NCBI RefSeq assembly: GCF_010977575.1
Contig: NZ_CP048812.1
Location: 1,860,001 to 1,924,000 of the forward strand
From: Halomonas socia
Lineage (GTDB): Bacteria > Pseudomonadota > Gammaproteobacteria > Pseudomonadales > Halomonadaceae
Direction: 5' to 3'
DNA: 64,000 nucleotides
Positions 9,236 through 18,296 of this stretch are shown here, piece by piece; positions within the stretch are counted from its first letter, which is position 1; the number at the start of each line of letters is the position of its first letter. The notes beneath the pieces are model-generated. The model searched no databases and was not told the DNA's origin. It saw only the letters and a list, made by a program, of their open reading frames with translations. A program made the position numbers and the translations under genes.

Positions 9236-11536
9236 ATGGCACTGGCACATATTCTCGGCTATCCACGCATCGGCGCGAATCGTGAACTCAAGCGCGCCAC
9301 CGAAGCGTACTGGAAAGGCGAACTGGACCGCGATGGCCTGGAAAATGCGGGTCGCGAACTGCGTGCCCGTCACTGGCGCGAGCAGCGCGCCGCGGGCCTC
9401 GACATGGTCACAGTGGGCGATTTCGCCTTCTACGACCAGGTCCTCGACGTCTCGCTGCTGCTCGGTGCGGTGCCGCCGCGCTTTGGCGCCGAGCCTGAAG
9501 TGGCCGCTGGCGATATCGACCTCGACACCGCCTTTCGCATGGCCCGCGGCCGCGCCCCCAGCGGCGAGCCGGCGGCGGCCTGCGAGATGACCAAGTACTT
9601 CGACACCAACTACCACTACCTGGTCCCCGAGCTGCATGCCGACCAGACGTTCCGCCTGGCCAGCCAGCGGCTGTTCGGCGAGGTCGACGAGGCCGTCGCC
9701 GCGGGGCACCCGGTCAAGGTCAGCCTGCTTGGCCCGCTCACCTGGCTGTGGCTGGGCAAGGTCAAGGGCAATGACGGTCTCGACCGCCTGAGCCTGCTCG
9801 ACGGGGTGCTGGCGGTTTACGCCGAAGTCCTGGCACGGCTGGCAGACCAGGGCGTCGAGTGGGTACAGCTCGACGAGCCGGCGCTGGTCCAGGACCTGCC
9901 CCGCGACTGGCAGCAGGCCTTCGAGTCGGCCTATAGCCGCCTCTCCCGCGCGCCGGTCAAGGTGCTGCTGGCGACCTACTTCGGCGGTCTGGGCGACAAC
10001 CTCAAGCTGGTCACCGGCCTGGCCGTCGACGGGCTGCACATCGACGCCGTACGCGCCCCGCAACAGCTCACCGCGGTGATCGACAATCTACCGGGCTACA
10101 AGGTGCTGTCGCTGGGCGCCATCGACGGCCGCAACATCTGGCGTGCCGACCTGGCGGTGCTGCGCGAGCGGCTGGTGGATGCGCGCATGCGCCTCGGCGA
10201 ACGGCTGTGGATTGCGCCGAGCTGCTCGCTACTGCATGTGCCGGTGGATCTCTCCGCCGAGACCGAGTTCGATGCCGAGCTCAAGAGCTGGCTGGCCTTC
10301 GCCCGCCAGAAGCTCGACGAGACAGTGACCCTGGCACGTTTGCTGGATAACCGCGCCACGCCGGACGACCGCGCCCGCCTCGAAGCCGCCAGCGCGGCGC
10401 TGGACGCGCGGCGCGCCTCGACGCGCATCCATCGCCCGGCGGTGGCCGAGCGGCTGGCGGCGGTCACCGGCACCGATGGTGAACGTCACAGCCCCTATCC
10501 GGTGCGGGCACGCGCCCAGCGCCGCGCCTTCGACCTGCCGCTGTTCCCCACCACCACCATCGGCTCTTTCCCGCAGACCGCCGAGATCCGCGCCGCGCGG
10601 CGTGCACTCAAGGCCGGCGAGCTGAGCCAGGCCGACTACACGGCGCGGATGAAACAGGAGATCGCCTATGCGGTGGCACGCCAGGACGCACTGGGCATCG
10701 ACGTGCCGGTACATGGCGAGCCGGAGCGCAACGACATGGTCGAGTACTTCGGCGAGCAGCTCGACGGCTTCGCCTTCACCCGCTTCGGCTGGGTGCAGAG
10801 CTATGGCTCGCGCTGCGTCAAGCCCCCGGTGATCTACGGCGACGTGGCGCGCCCCCGGCCGATGACGGTGACCTGGAGTGCGTACGCCCAGTCACTCACC
10901 GACAAGCCGATGAAGGGCATGCTCACCGGCCCGGTGACCATCCTGCAGTGGTCCTTCGTGCGCGACGACCAGCCCCGCGAGACCACCTGCCGGCAGATCG
11001 CCCTGGCGCTGCGTGACGAGGTCGCCGGCCTCGAGGCCGCCGGCATCGGCATCATCCAGATCGACGAGCCGGCACTGCGCGAAGGGCTGCCGCTGCGCCA
11101 GGCCGAATGGCAGAACTATCTCGATTGGGCGGTGGCCTGCTTCAAGCTGTCGGCAGCGGTGGCCGAGGACGCCACCCAGATTCACACCCATATGTGCTAC
11201 TCGGAGTTCAACGACATCATCGCCTCCATTGCCGCGCTGGATGCCGATGTGATCACCATCGAGACCTCGCGCTCGGACATGGAGCTGCTGGATGCCTTCC
11301 AGGACTTCGCCTACCCCAACGAGATCGGCCCCGGCGTCTACGATATCCACTCGCCGAACATTCCCGAGGTGGCCTGGATGGTGCAGCTGATGGAGAGGGC
11401 GCTGGACAAGATCCCCGCCAAGCGGCTGTGGGTCAATCCGGACTGCGGCCTCAAGACCCGCGGCTGGGCCGAGGTCGAGCCGGCACTGGCCAATATGGTC
11501 GAGGCGGCCCGGGAGCTGCGCCGCAAGCACGGTTGA
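9236..11536 (+). CDS. metE: Cobalamin-independent methionine synthase
   Basis: A 766-residue protein that transfers the methyl group of 5-methyltetrahydropteroyltri-glutamate to homocysteine. It has the two-barrel MetE layout. The N-terminal half opens [13 protein letters not shown]. The C-terminal catalytic half starts near [12 protein letters not shown] and carries zinc ligands H and C in [13 protein letters not shown] and C in [11 protein letters not shown]. Length is as usual (about 755). The ATG at 9236 has a weak AAGGGTT before it. It is divergent from metR, its likely activator, and is followed by a strong hairpin. Confidence 0.97.
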   Translation: MALAHILGYPRIGANRELKRATEAYWKGELDRDGLENAGRELRARHWREQRAAGLDMVTVGDFAFYDQVLDVSLLLGAVPPRFGAEPEVAAGDIDLDTAFRMARGRAPSGEPAAACEMTKYFDTNYHYLVPELHADQTFRLASQRLFGEVDEAVAAGHPVKVSLLGPLTWLWLGKVKGNDGLDRLSLLDGVLAVYAEVLARLADQGVEWVQLDEPALVQDLPRDWQQAFESAYSRLSRAPVKVLLATYFGGLGDNLKLVTGLAVDGLHIDAVRAPQQLTAVIDNLPGYKVLSLGAIDGRNIWRADLAVLRERLVDARMRLGERLWIAPSCSLLHVPVDLSAETEFDAELKSWLAFARQKLDETVTLARLLDNRATPDDRARLEAASAALDARRASTRIHRPAVAERLAAVTGTDGERHSPYPVRARAQRRAFDLPLFPTTTIGSFPQTAEIRAARRALKAGELSQADYTARMKQEIAYAVARQDALGIDVPVHGEPERNDMVEYFGEQLDGFAFTRFGWVQSYGSRCVKPPVIYGDVARPRPMTVTWSAYAQSLTDKPMKGMLTGPVTILQWSFVRDDQPRETTCRQIALALRDEVAGLEAAGIGIIQIDEPALREGLPLRQAEWQNYLDWAVACFKLSAAVAEDATQIHTHMCYSEFNDIIASIAALDADVITIETSRSDMELLDAFQDFAYPNEIGPGVYDIHSPNIPEVAWMVQLMERALDKIPAKRLWVNPDCGLKTRGWAEVEPALANMVEAARELRRKHG

Positions 11537-11557
11537 TGCTGCGCTGATGTCGACTGA

Positions 11558-11588
11558 CAGGCGCCGGGGCGAATCGCCCCGGCGCCTG
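11558..11588 (+). terminator. Rho-independent-like terminator after metE
   Basis: CAGGCGCCGGGGCGA and TCGCCCCGGCGCCTG form a perfect 15-bp inverted repeat around a single A, followed by TTATG. It starts 21 bases after the metE stop. The short T-run leaves termination efficiency open. Confidence 0.75.
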
Positions 11589-11637
11589 TTATGCTAGGCG
11601 CGATCCCGGATGCGTTCGCCTTGCAAGGAGCCCATTG

Positions 11638-12416
11638 ATGACCCTTTCTCCCTCGTTTACCCGCGTCGCCGGCATCGCCTGCGGCGCGCTGTGGCTGGCC
11701 GGCTGTGCGGCATCTCCGAGTGGCGACACCGCCCCCCGACGGTGGTCGACAGCACCGGGGCCACGGCAGTGGCCGACGAGCGTCCGGCGGCCGAGGTGGC
11801 AGCCATTGAGCCGGCCCCGTTGTTGCCATCGCTGTTCTTCCCCGGCGGCGCCGAACAGCTCGTCGGCTGGCGCTGCCAGCCGGCCCAGGATCTGGTTTCG
11901 GCGCATGGCGACGACGAGCTGCGGCTATGGTCGCGGCAGGGTGCCTACCGCCTGGCACCGGCGGTAGTGGCCAGCGGCGCGCGCTACACGGTCGATGACC
12001 TGAGTTTCTGGAACAAGGGCGACGAAGCGCTGGTGGAGAGCGACAACGGCCGCCTCGACTGCCAGCAGGACCTGACGCGCTCCGCCATGACCCGCACCGA
12101 CCGCCCAGGGGTGATGTTCCACGGGCGTGGCAACGAGCCGGGCTGGATCGTCAGCCTCGACCACGATACCCCGCGGCTATCGCTGCTGCTCGACTACGGG
12201 GAACGGGAGCTGAGGCTGCCCTACCGGGTCACCGAGATGGACAATGCCAACGGCCGGGTGCAACTGGCCAGCGGCGACGCCGAGCAGCCGTTCTTGCTGG
12301 AGCTGGAGGCCAGGGCCTGCTTCGACGACATGAAGGGCGATCCCTTCCCGGTGCGCGTGACGCTGACCCTCGACGGTCAGACGTATCGCGGCTGCGGGCA
12401 GGGCATTGCGCCTTGA
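11638..12416 (+). CDS. MliC-type lysozyme-inhibitor lipoprotein (apparent frameshift)
   Basis: The ATG at 11638 follows AAGGAG and gives a lipoprotein signal, MTLSPSFTRVAGIACGALW then LAGC. The rest lies in the next frame. The C6 run at 11732-11737 needs one more C, giving 259 residues. The middle holds a MliC-like motif (SGARYTVDDLSFWNKGDEA), as in membrane-bound inhibitors of c-type lysozyme. The C-terminal half, from about FHGRGNEPGW, resembles the domain often fused to MliC in COG3650-type proteins. The predicted location is the periplasmic face of a membrane. Its last 261 bp recur at 18297-18557. A phase-variable C-tract is possible, but undercalling is likelier. Confidence 0.75.
12156..12416 (+). 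repeat. Direct repeat, left copy (3' end of the lipoprotein gene)
   Basis: This segment recurs in the same orientation at 18297-18557. The first 85 bp differ at about a dozen positions, while the last roughly 175 bp differ at only two, so identity is mosaic. The two copies bracket the 5.2-kb allantoin/ABC-transporter operon. Confidence 0.93.
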
Positions 12417-12453
12417 GTGGCGCCATGGTGAAAGAAATCGGCGCATGACGATA

Positions 12454-12472
12454 GGCCACCCGACGGGTGGCC
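12454..12472. terminator. Bidirectional hairpin between convergent genes
   Basis: GGCCACCC-GAC-GGGTGGCC forms an 8-bp stem in the 66-bp gap between the lipoprotein gene (plus strand) and puuE (minus strand). It could end transcripts from both sides. Confidence 0.6.
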
Positions 12473-12482
12473 CACCAAGGTA

Positions 12483-13391
12483 TCAGCCAGAGTAGGGGTG
12501 CGTCTCGATCCAGTGGTTGGCGATATCGATGCGGCGGGTGATCCACACATCTTCATGCCCCATGACGTAATCCAGGAAGCGTTGCAGGCCGACGGCCCTG
12601 GCGGGATGGCCGACGAGTCGCATGTGCAGCCCCACCGACATCATCTTGGGGGTGGTCGCTCCCTCGGCGTAGAGCATGTCGAAGGCATCCTTGAGGAAGC
12701 CGAACCACTGGTCGGAGGTACCCATCCAGCCGGCGTACTTGCCGTCGTTGTTGGTCAGCGAGTAGGGCACTACTAGGTGCGGCTCGCCCTCGACGAGTTG
12801 CCAGAAGGGCAGTTCGTCGGCGTAGGAGTCGGAGTCGTAGACGAAGCCGCCCTCCTCGTGCAGCAGTCGGCGGGTGTTGAGGCTGGGCCCGTAGCGGCAA
12901 TACCAGCCCAGGGGACGGGCGCCGACGCTCTTCCCCAGCGAAGTGATCGCCTTGCGGATATGCTCGCGCTCCTCTGCCTCGCTTAGCTCGTAGTGCTTAA
13001 TCCAGCGCCAGCCGTGGCAACAGACGTCGTAGCCGGCCTCGCGGATCTTCTGTGCCGCGCGGGGATTGCGCTCCAGCGCCAGCGCGCAGCCGAAGACCGT
13101 CATGGGCAGGTTGCGCTCCTCGAACAGGCGTACCAGGCGCCAGAAGCCCACCCGGCTGCCGTATTCGAACATGCCTTCGGCGGCCAGGTCCCGGCCGGAG
13201 TCGAACTGGTTGAGGCCATGCGCCTCGGTGAGGCCGGTTTCGGTGTAGCCTTCGCCGTCCTGGAAGGAGGGTTCCGAACCTTCCTCGTAATTCATTACGA
13301 AGTTGAGGGCCAGGCGGGCACCGTTGGGCCATTGCGCGTGGGGCGGTCGGTCGGCGTAGCCGACGAAGTCGCGTTCAGGGGTCCAGCTCAT
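12483..13391 (-). CDS. puuE: Allantoinase of the polysaccharide deacetylase family
   Basis: A 302-residue NodB-fold protein like PuuE, a cofactor-independent allantoinase that opens allantoin to allantoate. The start at 13391 (MSWTPERDFVGYADRPP) is set by GGAGGT. Typical features are NFVMNYEEGSE, GCALALERNP, the CHGWRW motif and the late GLHMRLVGHP. It is the last gene of the operon that begins with the ABC transporter and is preceded by allA, which acts later in the same route, so purine-derived ureide use is the likely role. The NodB family has close relatives acting on other amides, so the exact substrate is inferred. Confidence 0.85.
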   Translation of the reverse strand: MSWTPERDFVGYADRPPHAQWPNGARLALNFVMNYEEGSEPSFQDGEGYTETGLTEAHGLNQFDSGRDLAAEGMFEYGSRVGFWRLVRLFEERNLPMTVFGCALALERNPRAAQKIREAGYDVCCHGWRWIKHYELSEAEEREHIRKAITSLGKSVGARPLGWYCRYGPSLNTRRLLHEEGGFVYDSDSYADELPFWQLVEGEPHLVVPYSLTNNDGKYAGWMGTSDQWFGFLKDAFDMLYAEGATTPKMMSVGLHMRLVGHPARAVGLQRFLDYVMGHEDVWITRRIDIANHWIETHPYSG

Positions 13392-13407
13392 CAAGTACCT
13401 CCATTCT

Positions 13408-13884
13408 TCAGGGAAGGTTGACGGTCACGGGGCTCACGTCGACGAACTCCTCGTCTCCACTGCCGCCTTCGAGCCACATGAAGACGGCGAAGGTGGCGGG
13501 GGCGGCGAACACGGTCACGCCGTGGTGCCAGGTATCGGGCCGGTAGGTCACGCCCTGGTCCCCGCGTGCGATGAATGCCCGCAGCTTGTCCATGTCGGGA
13601 GCACCGGAGGCGTTGTGGGGCGCGACGATGACGATCCAGCTATCCACGTCGACGGGCACGAAGGATTGCGAGGAGAACTCGTGGCGCTCCAGCATTTCCA
13701 CCCGCAGCGGCTGCGCGGGGGAGGGCTCGACGAGGCTGATGGAGAGGCTGGGCTTGGCGCTGTCGCGCAGGTTGCCCAGGGCGTCGCTGTAAAAGTGGCG
13801 GCCGGGCGTCTTGGGCAGCTCCAGCACGTCGCCGAACGGGGCGAAGCGCTCCTGGGTCAGCGGTTGGGCGGTAATGGATGTCAC
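13408..13884 (-). CDS. allA: Ureidoglycolate lyase
   Basis: A 158-residue cupin-fold enzyme that splits ureidoglycolate to glyoxylate and urea. Family motifs visible are APFGDVLE near the start, MLERHEFSSQSFVPV and YRPDTWHHGV. It uses a GTG start at 13884, placed by a strong AAGGAGATC. It lies between the permease gene and puuE, with short gaps, in the same operon. Together with puuE it argues that the transporter imports allantoin, allantoate or a related ureide. Confidence 0.9.
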   Translation of the reverse strand: MTSITAQPLTQERFAPFGDVLELPKTPGRHFYSDALGNLRDSAKPSLSISLVEPSPAQPLRVEMLERHEFSSQSFVPVDVDSWIVIVAPHNASGAPDMDKLRAFIARGDQGVTYRPDTWHHGVTVFAAPATFAVFMWLEGGSGDEEFVDVSPVTVNLP

Positions 13885-13912
13885 GCTTGATCTCCTTGAA
13901 TGAGCACGCCGG

Positions 13913-14758
13913 TCAGTCGTTCAGTCGCCTGGAGAGGCCGACCAGGCGTTCCATGACGAGCATCAGCACGAGCACGGAAACGATGAAGATGCCCGATACC
14001 GCGGCGATGCGTACGTCCAGGGTGGACTCCATCATGCCCCACAGGCGTATCGGCAGCATGTCGCTGCGCGGGCTGGAGAGGAACAGCGAAACGGGCACGT
14101 TGTCGATGGAGGCCATGAACGCCATGAAGCCGCCCGCCACCAGGCCGGGAAAGATGATCGGTAGCGTGATACGCCGGAACGAGTACCAGCGTGTCGCCCC
14201 CAGGCTTGCCGAGCACTCCAGCAGCGTGCCGTCGAGCTGGGCCAGGCTGGCGCTGGTCGTGCGCAGCACGAAGGGCGTGACCATCACGATATGGCCAATG
14301 GTGATCAGCGCCAGGGAGGGGCGGAAGCCGATCATGGTGAAATAGACCAGCGCCGCCAGGCCGAAAGCGATGCCAGGCAGGATGAGCGGCGACATGAACA
14401 GCGAATCCATGACCCGCGCACCGCGCCGTCGCGATCGGGCGATGGCCAGCGATGCCATGCAGCCCAGCACGGCGGCGGCCAGGGCGGACACCAGCGCCAC
14501 GAGCAGGCTGTTGCCGGCTGCCCGGTGAATGGGGGTGGACCTCGCGCTGAACAGTTCCTGATACCAGCGGAGGGAGAGTCCCGTGGGCGGGAAGCGCAGC
14601 GTCTGACCATCGGTCAGCGAGGTGATCAGCACGATGACCACCGGCCCGAGCAGGATCAGCAGCGCCAGGCCGGCCACCGTATAGATGCATGCCGAGTACG
14701 ATGCATCGGCCAGCGACTTGTAGCTGGGCAGGTGCTTGAGAGATGTCTTGTCAGACAT
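13913..14758 (-). CDS. ABC transporter permease, PotC-type
   Basis: A 281-residue inner-membrane permease with six predicted segments and the binding-protein-dependent transport loop near ECSASLGATRWYSFRRITLPI (about residues 180-201), which docks to the ATPase. It resembles the second permease of spermidine/putrescine-type importers. It overlaps the upstream permease by eight bases and precedes allA by 28 bases. A ureide substrate is suggested by context only, so I give no symbol. Confidence 0.9.
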   Translation of the reverse strand: MSDKTSLKHLPSYKSLADASYSACIYTVAGLALLILLGPVVIVLITSLTDGQTLRFPPTGLSLRWYQELFSARSTPIHRAAGNSLLVALVSALAAAVLGCMASLAIARSRRRGARVMDSLFMSPLILPGIAFGLAALVYFTMIGFRPSLALITIGHIVMVTPFVLRTTSASLAQLDGTLLECSASLGATRWYSFRRITLPIIFPGLVAGGFMAFMASIDNVPVSLFLSSPRSDMLPIRLWGMMESTLDVRIAAVSGIFIVSVLVLMLVMERLVGLSRRLND

Positions 14759-15596
14759 ACAGGTGCCTCATGCTGCGGCGTCCCAGCAGCGTGATCAACG
14801 CGATGCACAGGGAAACGGACACCAAGAGGACGATGGCTCCCACCGCGGCCAATGGCCAGTTGTAGAGCACCGACGTCTGCTGCCAGATCATCAACGGCAG
14901 GTAGATGAGGCGGTTGCCGCCGATGATGGAGTGGGAGATGAACGCCGTGGTCGAGCTGGCGAACACCAGGATGCAGCCGGCGATCAGACCCGGGAAGCTC
15001 AGCGGCACGATCACCTTGAACAGTGTGCCCCACCGCGATGCACCGAGGGAGGTGGAGGCATCAATCAGGTTGGGATCGATACGCGCCATGACGCTGATCA
15101 GCGGCAATAGCATCAGCGGCATCTCGATCTGGGTCAGGGAGATGACGAGACCCAGCTCCGTCTGCAGTAGCCGGATCGGCGTGGAGGTCAGCCCCAGCGC
15201 CATGATGGTCTGGTTGATGACACCCTGCTCGCTAAGGATCACGATCCAGGCGAAGGTGCGCACCACCACCGAGAGCAGCACTGGCATCAGGATGATGAAC
15301 AGCAGGATCCTCTTCGTCCGCGGGCCGGCCTGCATGTACACCAAGGCCAGCGGATAGCCGACCAGGATGGTGGCGCATACGGTGTAGACGCCCAGCTTGA
15401 CGGTATCGAACGTCACCTTCCAGTAGAAGGCGTCGCTGACGAAGCGGCGCCAGTTGCCCAGCCCCGGCTGGGTCAGCATCTCGTCGTTGAAGAAGCTGAC
15501 CCCGATGAGCAGCAGCAAGGGAGCCGCGAAAAAGGCGATGTAGAACAGGCTCAGTGGCAACGCCAGTTGCCACTGAGCCGATTTCGGCAGCTGCAT
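14751..15596 (-). CDS. ABC transporter permease, PotB-type
   Basis: A 281-residue permease, first membrane subunit of the same importer, with a hydrophobic N-terminus (LALPLSLFYIAFFAAPLLLL) and the EAA-like loop at ASTSLGASRWGTLFKVIVPL. The ATG at 15596 (MQLPKSAQW) follows GAGGTGG and overlaps the stop of the binding-protein gene by one base (TGATG), so translation is probably coupled. A longer frame upstream has no ribosome binding site. Confidence 0.9.
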   Translation of the reverse strand: MQLPKSAQWQLALPLSLFYIAFFAAPLLLLIGVSFFNDEMLTQPGLGNWRRFVSDAFYWKVTFDTVKLGVYTVCATILVGYPLALVYMQAGPRTKRILLFIILMPVLLSVVVRTFAWIVILSEQGVINQTIMALGLTSTPIRLLQTELGLVISLTQIEMPLMLLPLISVMARIDPNLIDASTSLGASRWGTLFKVIVPLSFPGLIAGCILVFASSTTAFISHSIIGGNRLIYLPLMIWQQTSVLYNWPLAAVGAIVLLVSVSLCIALITLLGRRSMRHLYV

Positions 15597-16627
15597 CAGC
15601 TCGCCACCTCGCGGTTGAACCTCTCGATCCACTCGGCGCGGCGCGGATTGATCAGTGACCAGTCATGCTGAACCATGTTGGCGATTTCGCTCATGTCGCT
15701 CAGCGGCAGATCGGCCAGATCGACCTCGGAGTTGACCGGCGCCATGAAGTAGGGATCCGCCATGAGCTGCTGCTGCACCGGCGTGGAGAGCACGGTGTCG
15801 ATGTACTTGTAGGCGTTGTCGACTTCGTTCGCGCCCCTGGCGATATGCATGGTGGTAAAAAAGGTGATGACACCGCTGGCGGGCCGTACGAACTCGATAT
15901 CGACGCCCCGGGCGCGCAGTGTGCCGACGGTCTGGGTGTTGGTGTACATGATGTCGCACTGGCCCTGCTGGAACAGGCTGGGCATGGAGGCCGGCGTGCC
16001 GATGGTGGCCACGTGGGGCAGCACGCGCTGCAACTCCTCGAAGAACGGCTCGACATTCTCCTCGGAGCCACCGAACGCCTTGGCCATCTCGATGATCGAC
16101 ACGGTGCCGAAGGTGGTCTGGAAACCGGTCAGGCCGAGCCGTGAAACGTAGGGCTCCTCGAACAGGTCGGCCCAGTCCGTCGGCGGCTCGTCGAAACGGT
16201 TAGGATTGTAGGCGATGCCCACGAACTGGGCGGCGACCGGCACGCCATGCTCGTCGGCCATGCCGGGCTCCAGGTGGGCGGAGTTCTCCAGCCGCGAGGC
16301 GTCGAAGGTATCGAACAGGCCGCTCTCGATGGCCGTCACGCGGGGGCCGGGGTCGAGCACGAAGGTATCGAAGGAGGGATTGCCGCGCGCCGCTCGCGCC
16401 TGAGCGATCTGGTCGACCGCGAATAGCGGCTGCATCTGCAGGTCGATGCCATGAGTCTCTCTGAGGGCTTCGGCGACGATGCCGCGATACGCCTCTTCCC
16501 AGGCGCCGGGATAGATGGCGGTGGTCGCGCTGCCCTGCTGGGCGAGCGCCAGCTTGGGGAACATGGCACAGGCGCCCATGACGCCCGCTCCGGCCAGGAG
16601 TTGGCGCCGAGTGATGTGCGGGTTCAT
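15596..16627 (-). CDS. ABC transporter substrate-binding protein with Tat-like signal
   Basis: A 343-residue periplasmic binding protein of the PotD/AEP-like group. The N-terminus carries a twin-arginine-type signal (ITRRQLLAGAGVMG, R7-R8) with cleavage near LALAQ, which suggests export of a folded protein. The mature part starts with a typical binding-protein strand (TTAIYPGAWEEAYRG). It lies between the ATPase and the permeases. The link to puuE and allA suggests a ureide ligand, but nothing in the sequence fixes it. Confidence 0.88.
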   Translation of the reverse strand: MNPHITRRQLLAGAGVMGACAMFPKLALAQQGSATTAIYPGAWEEAYRGIVAEALRETHGIDLQMQPLFAVDQIAQARAARGNPSFDTFVLDPGPRVTAIESGLFDTFDASRLENSAHLEPGMADEHGVPVAAQFVGIAYNPNRFDEPPTDWADLFEEPYVSRLGLTGFQTTFGTVSIIEMAKAFGGSEENVEPFFEELQRVLPHVATIGTPASMPSLFQQGQCDIMYTNTQTVGTLRARGVDIEFVRPASGVITFFTTMHIARGANEVDNAYKYIDTVLSTPVQQQLMADPYFMAPVNSEVDLADLPLSDMSEIANMVQHDWSLINPRRAEWIERFNREVAS

Positions 16628-16651
16628 CTTCTTTCTCCTTGTTTTGTCGGC

Positions 16652-17731
16652 TCAATTGATAGGAAATACCTTGGGGCTTGCTTCCGGCTTCAGTCCACAC
16701 CAATGGGGAATGGCGGCGTCGATGTCCGACTGGTTTTCGCTGCGTGAGGCGGTGATCTTCAGTTCGGCTCCGTCCCGGGTCCAAGCCTGGTGGATCACCG
16801 TCGGACCAATGGGCATGTGCAATCCCAGTTTCACCGGCCAACTGGCGTCGCCGGGTTGGGGGGATAGGGACAACTGCTCTGGCCGGACGGAGACCGTCAC
16901 GTGCTGGCCGGCTGCAAGGCCGTTCGTCGCGGGCAGTTCCAACCGGACGCCGGCGTCCAGTTCGACGTCGAGGCGTTCAGGCGAGGCGGCGACAACCTTG
17001 CCCTCGATCAGGTTCGTCGTACCGATGAAGTTGTTGACGAACAGGGTCTGCGGGTCGTCGTAGATCGCGGTGGGAGAACCCACCTGCTCGATGCGGCCCT
17101 GGTTCATCACTGCGATCCTGTCGGCGACGCTCATGGCCTCCTCCTGGTCGTGGGTGACCAGTATCGCGGTCAGGCCGAGTTCGCGCTGAAGGCGCTTGAT
17201 CTCGATCTGCATGTCGAGCCGCAGATTCTTGTCGAGGGCGCTGAAGGGTTCATCGAGCAACAGAATGTGGGGCCCGGTGGCGATGGCGCGGGCCAGGGCG
17301 ACGCGCTGCTGCTGTCCACCGGAAAGCTGCTTCGGATAGCGGTCGGCGATATGCGGGAGCTGCACGATATCGAGGCATTCGCGCACGCGCTCCTTCACCT
17401 TGGCACGCGACTCGCCCCTGGCGTCGAGGCCGTAGGCGACATTCTGGGCGACGGTCAGATGCGGGAATAGCGCATAGTTCTGGAAGACGATGCCGATGTT
17501 TCTCTGATTGGACCGCAGGTTGTCGATGGCATGCCCGCCGACCATGACGCTGCCTTGGCTCTGCGAGACGAATCCGGCGACGATCCTTAGCAGGGTGGTC
17601 TTGCCGCAGCCCGAAGGTCCCAGCAGGGCAATGATTTCCCCGGCTTCGACGGAGAGCGAGACATCGTCGACTGCCAGAAAGTCGCCATAGCGGTGAGTGA
17701 CGGATTCAATGTCCAACGTGTATCCAGTCAT
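16652..17731 (-). CDS. ABC transporter ATPase, PotA-type
   Basis: A 359-residue ATPase, first gene of the transporter-allA-puuE operon. Walker A is GPSGCGKTT, the signature LSGGQQQR, Walker B LLLDEPFSALD, and the switch His lies in LVTHDQEEA. A C-terminal TOBE-type regulatory domain spans about residues 240-350. The ATG at 17731 (MTGYTLDIES) has a modest GGATAAA upstream. An in-frame extension of 14 residues is lysine-rich and unlikely. A 325-bp AT-rich leader region precedes it. Confidence 0.92.
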   Translation of the reverse strand: MTGYTLDIESVTHRYGDFLAVDDVSLSVEAGEIIALLGPSGCGKTTLLRIVAGFVSQSQGSVMVGGHAIDNLRSNQRNIGIVFQNYALFPHLTVAQNVAYGLDARGESRAKVKERVRECLDIVQLPHIADRYPKQLSGGQQQRVALARAIATGPHILLLDEPFSALDKNLRLDMQIEIKRLQRELGLTAILVTHDQEEAMSVADRIAVMNQGRIEQVGSPTAIYDDPQTLFVNNFIGTTNLIEGKVVAASPERLDVELDAGVRLELPATNGLAAGQHVTVSVRPEQLSLSPQPGDASWPVKLGLHMPIGPTVIHQAWTRDGAELKITASRSENQSDIDAAIPHWCGLKPEASPKVFPIN

Positions 17732-18056
17732 GTGGTTGTTTTTATCCTTAATGAGTATTTGTTTGCATGCCAATATTTAACATGCAATAATCGTGCCAGA
17801 TTTGTCGAAAGCATACAGGCGTGATAAGAAAACCCCTTTTCTCTCAGTTGTTTCTTATGGGGAAAGATTTTTCTTCATATGTGATACATGTTGGAAATGC
17901 ATGTCAGAAAAATACGTTTTGCCTGAGGCGGGTGCATGTTTATGTCGATGGCAGCGGGATGGGAACCGTGATGGTGCGGAAGTGCAAGGTATACTTGAAC
18001 GTGCGGAGGAGATGGGCGCCCCGCTCCATGGCGGACCGGGGCTCATGCGCGGGAGC
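17732..18056. promoter_or_regulatory. Leader region of the ABC-transporter/allA/puuE operon
   Basis: About 325 bases with no gene I can support. They are clearly AT-richer than the surroundings (for example 17750-17920), as expected of a promoter or of transferred DNA. The region holds the TTGCATG-N11-CATGCAA inverted repeat, and ACATG-N9-CATGT at 17886-17904. No regulator gene is next to the operon. Confidence 0.6.
17763..17787. promoter_or_regulatory. Inverted repeat TTGCATG-N11-CATGCAA
   Basis: A perfect 7-bp inverted repeat with an 11-bp AT-rich spacer, centred about 44 bases upstream of the potA-like start. Arm spacing (18 bp centre to centre) fits a dimeric regulator on nearly successive turns. 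The binding protein is unknown. Confidence 0.5.
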
Positions 18057-18296
18057 TCAGTTGCCACATGTTTCTTTGGTATGCCACTTGGGGGAGACGT
18101 GGTGCCCTAAGAAGAGGGACGTGCCGAGGGTAAGGGGCCGCCGCAACAGTTGCGCCAGCGCCTCGCCGTTGGCGCGGGTTGGCGTCTCGCGCTGTTCGCT
18201 GGCCAGCGGATGCCACTGGCCGGCGTCGAGGTCGGCCTCGAGTAGGGTGTTGAACGGCGTCGGCTGGACCAGCCGCGGGGTGTCGTCCAGCCCTCG
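18057..18296 (-). pseudogene. Remnant of a second metal-dependent-hydrolase-like gene
   Basis: The minus-strand translation matches two separate parts of the intact gene at 18712-19776. RGLDDTPRLVQPTPFNTLL corresponds to RGLDDAPRLVQPTPFNTLL, and EADLDAGQWHPLASEQ corresponds to EAELESGQWLPLRSEQ, followed by a diverged tail up to a stop. Roughly 100 residues that separate these parts in the intact protein are missing, and the break falls between two TLL-encoding sites (NTLL and FTLL). No start or signal remains. It abuts the lipoprotein fragment at 18297. Confidence 0.85.

Noticed and set aside
17886-17904. ACATG-N9-CATGT as a second operator
   Set aside because: Only five-base arms, no match to the nearby TTGCATG dyad beyond CATG; could be chance in AT-rich DNA.
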